DNA from: an uncultured Cloacibacillus sp.
Lineage (GTDB): Bacteria > Synergistota > Synergistia > Synergistales > Synergistaceae
NCBI GenBank assembly: GCA_900544635.1
Contig: UQVV01000050.1
Location: forward strand, 1 to 10,094
DNA: 10,094 bases
Direction: 5' to 3'
Shown: one piece after another, positions 5,985 to 10,094 of the stretch
How the letters are laid out: each line of letters begins with the position of its first letter
Position numbering within the stretch: the first letter of the stretch is position 1
Translations under genes and position numbers: made by a program
The notes under the pieces: generated by a model
Told to the model about the DNA's origin: nothing
Database searches by the model: none
Seen by the model: only the letters and a program-made list of their open reading frames with translations

Positions 5985-6734
5985 TTGTCAGGACATTCAC
6001 ATTGGGCGGGTATCAAACACCGCAAAGCAGCGCAGGACGCTAAGAAGGGCGTCGCCTTCCAGAAGCTTATAAAGGACGTAATCGCGGCCGCGAAGGCCGG
6101 CGGCGGAGACCCGAACTCGAACTTCCGCCTTAAAGTCGCAATAGACAGAGCCCGCGCGGGCAACGTCCCCGTGGACAACATCGAGCGCGGAATCAAGCGC
6201 GGCACGGGCGAGCTCGGCGGGGAGATGGAGGTCGTCCTCTATGAAGGCTACGGGCCGAACGGCGTCGCCGTCATGGTCGAGGTTATGACCGACAACCGCA
6301 ACCGCACCGCGCCGGAGATGCGTTCGCTCTTCACGAAGACGGGCGGCGCCATCGGAGAGATGGGCTGCGTCGCGTGGAACTTCGACCGCAAGGGCGTCAT
6401 CGAAGTAACGGGCGAAGGCATCGATGAGGACGCGCTCATGATGGCCGCCATCGACGCGGGCGCAGACGACCTTGAGGCCGAGGACGGCGGCTTTGAAATC
6501 ACCTGCGACCCCTCCGTGCTTTCGCAGGTCGGCGAAGCGCTGAAGAACGACGGCTACAACGTCGACACGATGGAGATCCAGATGGTCCCGAAGAACACCG
6601 TCTCGATCACCAACAAGGCCGACGCGCAGAAGCTTCTCGCGATGGTCGAGCGTTTCGAAGATCACGACGACGTTCAGGCCGTCTACTCGAATTTCGACAT
6701 TCCCGAAGAGATACTGGAGGAGATTGAAGAATAA
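5985..6734 (+). CDS. yebC: YebC/TACO1-family protein
   Basis: This 249-residue cytoplasmic protein is of normal family length. The N-terminus MSGHSHWAGIKHRKAAQD, the GGGDPNSNFRLKVAIDRA segment, NVPVDNIERGIKRGTGE, YEGYGPNGVAVMVE and TDNRNRTAPEMRSLF are unmistakable YebC blocks. The C-terminal half has the acidic insert and the MVPKNTVSI segment. YebC was long annotated as a transcriptional regulator. The human homologue TACO1 and recent bacterial work point instead to a translation factor that relieves ribosome stalling, for example at proline-rich stretches. Its 3' end overlaps the ruvC start by 11 nt, and yebC-ruvC linkage is common in bacteria, so this context is conserved even though the functional link to recombination is unclear. 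The stop is TAA at 6732-6734. Confidence 0.96.
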   Translation: MSGHSHWAGIKHRKAAQDAKKGVAFQKLIKDVIAAAKAGGGDPNSNFRLKVAIDRARAGNVPVDNIERGIKRGTGELGGEMEVVLYEGYGPNGVAVMVEVMTDNRNRTAPEMRSLFTKTGGAIGEMGCVAWNFDRKGVIEVTGEGIDEDALMMAAIDAGADDLEAEDGGFEITCDPSVLSQVGEALKNDGYNVDTMEIQMVPKNTVSITNKADAQKLLAMVERFEDHDDVQAVYSNFDIPEEILEEIEE

Positions 6735-7245
6735 CGAAGAGGGCGGAATTCGCGCTTTAGGAATAGACCCCGGGCTCGGCACGCTGGGCTACGGGGTCGT
6801 TTCGCAGTATGGGAACGCGCTGCGCTGCGAGACCTACGGCGTGATAAAGACGCCGCCCGACTTGTCGCTCGCGCAGCGCCTCGCGATGCTCTACTTTGAG
6901 CTGAAGAAGAAGGCCGAGGAATTTCCGCCCGACATGGTGGCCGTCGAGAAGCTCTTCTTCGGCAGAAACACGACGACGGCGGAGATGGTGTGGCAGGCGC
7001 GCGGCGTCGTGCTGCTGCTCGCGGCGCAGCTCGGCTTCGAGCCCTACGAGATAAAGCCGAACGAGGTCAAGCTCGCGGTCTGCGGCTACGGCGGCGCGGA
7101 AAAGGGGCAGGTGCAGGGGATGGTCGCGCACATGCTCGGCCTGACGAAGAACCCGAGCCCCGACGACGCGGCGGACGCGCTCGCAATAGCGATAGCGGGA
7201 CTCGCGGTCCACACCTACGACAGAAATATTATGAAGGGCTATTAA
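6724..7245 (+). CDS. ruvC: Holliday-junction resolvase RuvC
   Basis: This 173-residue endonuclease of the RNase H fold cleaves Holliday junctions symmetrically, as a dimer, after RuvAB branch migration. All four catalytic acidic residues are visible: D15 in LGIDPGLGTLGYG, E75 in VAVEKLFFGRN, and D148 and D151 in SPDDAADALAIA. The TTG at 6724 is the most likely start. It lies 3 nt after GGAGG (6716-6720) within the end of yebC, a tight spacing, and no ATG or GTG is available before the catalytic D15. An ATT at 6748 is a remote alternative. The protein carries about seven extra residues before the usual RuvC N-terminus. The stop is 3 nt before ruvA. Confidence 0.95.
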   Translation: MKNNEEGGIRALGIDPGLGTLGYGVVSQYGNALRCETYGVIKTPPDLSLAQRLAMLYFELKKKAEEFPPDMVAVEKLFFGRNTTTAEMVWQARGVVLLLAAQLGFEPYEIKPNEVKLAVCGYGGAEKGQVQGMVAHMLGLTKNPSPDDAADALAIAIAGLAVHTYDRNIMKGY

Positions 7246-7248
7246 GCT

Positions 7249-7851
7249 ATGATAAATTTTCTCAGAGGCACTCTCGCCGAAATTTCCAAGGAAAGCATAA
7301 TAATCGACGTCTCCGGCTTCGGCGTCGAGGTCTATCCGACGAAGGCGCTGCTCGCCTCCGCGGTAGTCGGCGAAGAGATAAAGTGCCGCACCTACATGCA
7401 GGTGAGCGACGCGGGCATAGCGATGTTCGGCTTCGCGAACGAGACGGAGCGCGACTTTTTCATGGAGCTGCTTCACGTCAAGACGATAGGCGGAAAGCTC
7501 GCGATTATGCTGATGCGTTATCTCGACCTCGCGCGCATCGTCGAGGCGATAAAGGCGGGGAACGTCTCCGCGCTTTCCGTGCCGGGCCTCGGCGCGAAGC
7601 GTGCGGAGCGCATCTGCTTCGAGCTCAAGAGCAAGGTCGAGAAGGAATTCGCCTCGATAGGCGCGGAAATTGCGGGCGGAGCGCCATCGTCCTTCGATTC
7701 CTTCGTCGCGGAGGCGCTCGCGGGGCTCGGCTTCTCGCACGGCGAATGCGCGCGCGCGATAGCGACGGCGAAGGCTCAGGCCGAGGACGACACGTCGTGG
7801 ACGGAGGAGACGCTGCTCAAGACCGCGCTCGGCATCCTACAGCGCAGGTAG
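7249..7851 (+). CDS. ruvA: Holliday-junction branch-migration protein RuvA (with sequence departures)
   Basis: This 200-residue protein forms the tetramer that binds the four-way junction and loads RuvB. Domain I (residues 1-~63, OB fold) begins MINFLRGTLAEIS and ends with MFGFANETERDFF. Domain II has two helix-hairpin-helix motifs: the second (VPGLGAKRAERICFELK, about 111-127) is canonical, while the first (HVKTIGGKLAIML, about 76-88) lacks the usual GVGPK-AL pattern. Domain III (about 155-200), the RuvB-binding helical bundle, contains the expected EAL-GLGFSHGECARAI segment. The acidic-pin region, Glu-Asp in E. coli (E55/D56), reads Val-Ser-Asp-Ala-Gly, so only one acidic residue is clear. 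Length is typical. It sits 3 nt after ruvC and 12 nt before ruvB, and the set is complete, so it is presumed functional. Confidence 0.93.
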   Translation: MINFLRGTLAEISKESIIIDVSGFGVEVYPTKALLASAVVGEEIKCRTYMQVSDAGIAMFGFANETERDFFMELLHVKTIGGKLAIMLMRYLDLARIVEAIKAGNVSALSVPGLGAKRAERICFELKSKVEKEFASIGAEIAGGAPSSFDSFVAEALAGLGFSHGECARAIATAKAQAEDDTSWTEETLLKTALGILQRR

Positions 7852-7863
7852 CGAGGTGTTGAA

Positions 7864-8931
7864 ATGGAAGACAACGAACGTTCTCATAAGCTTATAGAAA
7901 CGATGCGCCGCGAGAAGGAGGACGAGATATATACTCTCCGTCCGCAGGCGCTTAACGACTTCATCGGACAGAGCGCGCTCAAGGACAAGCTGACGATTTT
8001 CATGACGGCGTCGCTTCAGCGCGAGGAGCCGCTTGACCACACGCTCTTCTACGGCCCGCCCGGTCTCGGCAAAACGACGCTCGCCGGAATAATCGCGAAG
8101 GAGATGAAGGGCAACCTCCGCGTCACGACGGGCCCCGCGCTCGAGCGCGCGGGCGACCTCGCCGCGATTTTATCCAACATACAGCCGAACGACGTGCTCT
8201 TCATAGACGAGATACACAGGATGTCGGCGAACATCGAAGAGATACTCTATCCCGCGATGGAGGATTTTTCGCTCTCGATAGTCGTCGGTAAGGGGCCGCT
8301 CGCGCGCAGCATCCGCCTCGCGCTGCCGAAATTCACACTCATAGGCGCGACGACGCGCCTCGGCCTGCTCACCTCGCCGCTGCGCGCGCGCTTCGGCATA
8401 GTCGAGCAGCTGCATCTCTATTCGCCGGAGGAGCTCACCGCGATAGTCAAGCGCGGCGCTGGCGTGCTCGGCCTGAACATCATGGACGACGCGGCCGAGG
8501 AGATTGGGCTGCGTTCGCGCGGAACGCCGCGCGTCGCGCTGCGCCTTCTGCGCCGCGTGCGCGACGTGGCCGAGGTCAAGCGCGTCCCCTGGGTGGAACG
8601 CGACCTCGCGCGCTACGCGCTCGACATGCTCGGCGTCGACCCGCAGGGACTCGACGACGGCGACCGCAAATTCCTGCGCGCGCTGATAGAACTCTTCGAC
8701 GGCGGCCCTGTCGGCCTCTCGACGCTCGCCGCCGCGCTCAACGAGGACGCGCAGACGATAGAGGACATCTACGAGCCCTATCTTATTCAGAAGGGGCTGC
8801 TCGAGCGCACGCCGCGCGGACGGCGCGCGACGCGCAACACGTGGGACTATCTCGGCATCCCGGTATCGCAACACTTCATGCAGTACCAGCAGAACCAGCA
8901 GAGCCTCTTCACGCAGGAGGACGAACAATGA
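7864..8931 (+). CDS. ruvB: Holliday-junction helicase RuvB
   Basis: This 355-residue AAA+ motor forms hexameric rings that drive branch migration with RuvA. Visible motifs are [12 protein letters not shown] near 25-36, Walker A GPPGLGKT at 64-71, Walker B VLFIDEIH at 111-118, [18 protein letters not shown] at 161-178 (sensor 1 and the arginine-finger region), the sensor-2 segment [15 protein letters not shown], and the winged-helix DNA-binding end with [16 protein letters not shown] site precedes the ATG. After the usual YLGIP end there is an extra glutamine-rich tail of about 20 residues (8 Gln), containing QQSLF at 345-349, which resembles a beta-clamp-binding pentapeptide. The tail also encodes the ribosome-binding site of the next gene, and the stop overlaps its start by ATGA. 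Confidence 0.97.
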   Translation: MEDNERSHKLIETMRREKEDEIYTLRPQALNDFIGQSALKDKLTIFMTASLQREEPLDHTLFYGPPGLGKTTLAGIIAKEMKGNLRVTTGPALERAGDLAAILSNIQPNDVLFIDEIHRMSANIEEILYPAMEDFSLSIVVGKGPLARSIRLALPKFTLIGATTRLGLLTSPLRARFGIVEQLHLYSPEELTAIVKRGAGVLGLNIMDDAAEEIGLRSRGTPRVALRLLRRVRDVAEVKRVPWVERDLARYALDMLGVDPQGLDDGDRKFLRALIELFDGGPVGLSTLAAALNEDAQTIEDIYEPYLIQKGLLERTPRGRRATRNTWDYLGIPVSQHFMQYQQNQQSLFTQEDEQ

Positions 8932-9149
8932 ACCAGCTCGGCAAAGCGCTCATAGGCATGGGGCTGCTGCTCGCGGCGATAGGCGTCGTCCTGGTCCTCG
9001 CGGGCAAGCTCAACATCCCGTTCGGAAAGCTGCCGGGCGACATCACATACCAGAAAAAGAACCTGACGGTCTTCGCCCCGTTCGGGACGATGCTCGTCGT
9101 CAGCCTCGTGCTTTCGATAATCTTCAATATCTTCTCCAGGTGGAAATAA
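8928..9149 (+). CDS. small DUF2905 two-helix membrane protein
   Basis: This 73-residue protein has two hydrophobic helices (about 8-27 and 50-68), separated by a loop with the family signature [12 protein letters not shown] and [13 protein letters not shown]. It ends in a basic RWK. These are the marks of DUF2905, a family of unknown function often found beside ruvB and queA. The start ATG overlaps the ruvB stop and has an ideal AGGAGG site at 8915-8920 with a 7-nt spacer. SpoIID follows after 4 nt. It probably sits in the inner membrane, and its tight coupling between ruvB and a cell-wall enzyme gives no clear role. Confidence 0.9.
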   Translation: MNQLGKALIGMGLLLAAIGVVLVLAGKLNIPFGKLPGDITYQKKNLTVFAPFGTMLVVSLVLSIIFNIFSRWK

Positions 9150-9153
9150 AAAC

Positions 9154-10094
9154 ATGAAAAAACAGATCTTTGCGGCGGCGATAATATTCGTCCTCCTTTG
9201 GAGCGTTCCCGCCTCTGCGCGCGAAATCACTGTGCTGCTCAAGCAGCGCGTGACGCAGGGCGCGATCGGCGGCCAGGGCGTCGTGCTCACGGACGCGCGC
9301 GGAATGTACACGAAGCCCTTCAACGGCACATTCAAGATATCCTATGCGAACGGCGCTATGAAGGCGGGCAAAGTCACATATAAACTGCCCGTGACGATGA
9401 AGGGCGGCGCGGGCGTCGTCGTCGACGGCGTGAAGTATAAGGGCTCGCTCGTCATTGAAAGAAACGGAAGCGGCCTCAACATAGTCAACAAGGTAGACGT
9501 CGAGGAATATCTCAAAGGCGTGCTCAAATCCGAAATGAGCCCGAGCTGGCCGAAAGAGGCGCTCAAGGCGCAGGCCGTGCTCGCGCGCACCTACACGTTG
9601 GCCTCGAAGAAGCATGGGACATACGACATATGCGACGAGACGCACTGCCAGGTCTACCGCGGCACAGCCGATGAATCGCCCGCCATAACGCAGGCCGTCA
9701 ACGAGACGAAGGGGCAGATACTCACCTACGGCGGCGCTCCGGCTCAGACCTTCTTCTTCAGCGACAGCGGCGGCATGACGACGAGCTCGCAGTCCGTATG
9801 GGGCGGCGTCGTGCCTTACCTTACGCCGAAGGCCGACCCCGTGCCGAACGACAGCCCGAACAAGACATGGCAGGCGAAGCTCACGATGGCGCAGATAGGC
9901 AAAAAGCTCACCGCGGCGGGCGCGGGAGTCGGAACGCTGAAATCGCTGCGCCCCTACAAACGCGACAAGAGCGGCAGAATCGAACAGATAGAGCTCAAAG
10001 GCAGCGCCGGGACAAAAATCATCAGCGGCAACAAATTCCGCACGGCGGTCGGCGCAACGGTCGTCAAGAGCACGCTCTTCGAATTCAACCGTCA
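9154..10094 (+). CDS. SpoIID/LytB-family lytic transglycosylase (3' truncated by window)
   Basis: The open frame begins at ATG 9154, four nt after the previous stop, and runs to the window edge without a stop (313 residues visible). A Lys-Lys start, hydrophobic core and VPASA|RE at residues 18-24 form a signal peptide, so it acts in the envelope. The SpoIID domain is clear: VDVEEYLKGVLKSEMSPSW near 114-132 with the putative catalytic Glu127 (equivalent to the essential Glu of B. subtilis SpoIID), then EALKAQAVLARTY. DICDETHCQVYRG follows, whose Cys160, His164 and Cys165 resemble the zinc-binding site of some SpoIID proteins. Next come FFFSDSGGMTTSSQSVWGG near 200-218 and a C-terminal FRTAVGATVVKST segment. 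SpoIID cuts glycan strands lacking stem peptides during engulfment in spore formers, while non-sporulating bacteria use relatives in wall remodelling. Weak ribosome-binding site AGGTGG at 9139-9144. Confidence 0.93.
   Translation, partial: MKKQIFAAAIIFVLLWSVPASAREITVLLKQRVTQGAIGGQGVVLTDARGMYTKPFNGTFKISYANGAMKAGKVTYKLPVTMKGGAGVVVDGVKYKGSLVIERNGSGLNIVNKVDVEEYLKGVLKSEMSPSWPKEALKAQAVLARTYTLASKKHGTYDICDETHCQVYRGTADESPAITQAVNETKGQILTYGGAPAQTFFFSDSGGMTTSSQSVWGGVVPYLTPKADPVPNDSPNKTWQAKLTMAQIGKKLTAAGAGVGTLKSLRPYKRDKSGRIEQIELKGSAGTKIISGNKFRTAVGATVVKSTLFEFNR

Noticed and set aside
6757..7740. A 327-codon minus-strand frame across ruvC and ruvA
   Set aside because: It is antisense to two genes with intact catalytic and structural motifs, and its Arg/Glu/His-rich translation shows no domain.
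1..10094. CRISPR arrays, insertion sequences, tRNAs, phage genes or defence systems
   Set aside because: Reading both strands showed no repeat-spacer pattern, transposase, terminal inverted repeats, tRNA-like cloverleaf, or recognisable defence or phage proteins. All long stretches are accounted for by known families.

Overview
This window is ordinary, densely packed bacterial chromosome. It looks high in GC (by eye around 60%), with short spacers, ATGA start/stop overlaps and several TTG starts. Isoleucine is often encoded by AUA despite the GC content. These traits, amino-acid/5-oxoproline catabolism genes, and a SpoIID-family gene behind ruvCAB are compatible with Synergistota (Synergistes/Cloacibacillus-like). 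That assignment is an inference of moderate confidence. A Bacillota relative is the main alternative, and no rRNA or other strong phylogenetic marker lies in the window.

Region 1 (1-4067, + strand) is a 5-oxoproline (pyroglutamate) utilisation island. It holds the 3' half of an NRAMP-like membrane transporter (YcsG type), then pxpB, pxpC and pxpA (the three subunits of the ATP-dependent prokaryotic 5-oxoprolinase), then a DUF1445/YcsI 'putative hydro-lyase' related to the D-glutamate cyclase family. The gene set matches the Bacillus subtilis ycsF-ycsG-ycsI-kipI-kipA locus in a different order, while the B-C-A order of the subunits matches E. coli. A strong Rho-independent terminator at 4092-4123 closes it.

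Region 2 (4153-5010, - strand) is a lone, convergently placed EamA/DMT-family ten-helix exporter. A 188-bp divergent intergenic region (5011-5198) separates it from the next operon and carries a candidate -10 element on each strand.

Region 3 (5199-10094, + strand) is a housekeeping operon of at least seven genes: nadE (NAD synthetase), yebC (TACO1-family translation factor), ruvC, ruvA and ruvB (the complete Holliday-junction resolvasome), a small DUF2905 membrane protein, and a SpoIID-family lytic transglycosylase cut by the window edge. Gaps run from 36 nt down to overlaps, so co-transcription from a promoter just before nadE is likely.

I found no mobile elements, CRISPR arrays, RNA genes or obvious horizontally acquired DNA, and no clearly new multi-gene system. 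The best second-look items are a possible beta-clamp-binding motif in the RuvB tail, the RuvA sequence departures, the linkage of DUF1445 and NRAMP-like genes to oxoprolinase, the TTG starts whose Shine-Dalgarno contains a decoy GTG, and the AUA-rich codon use.
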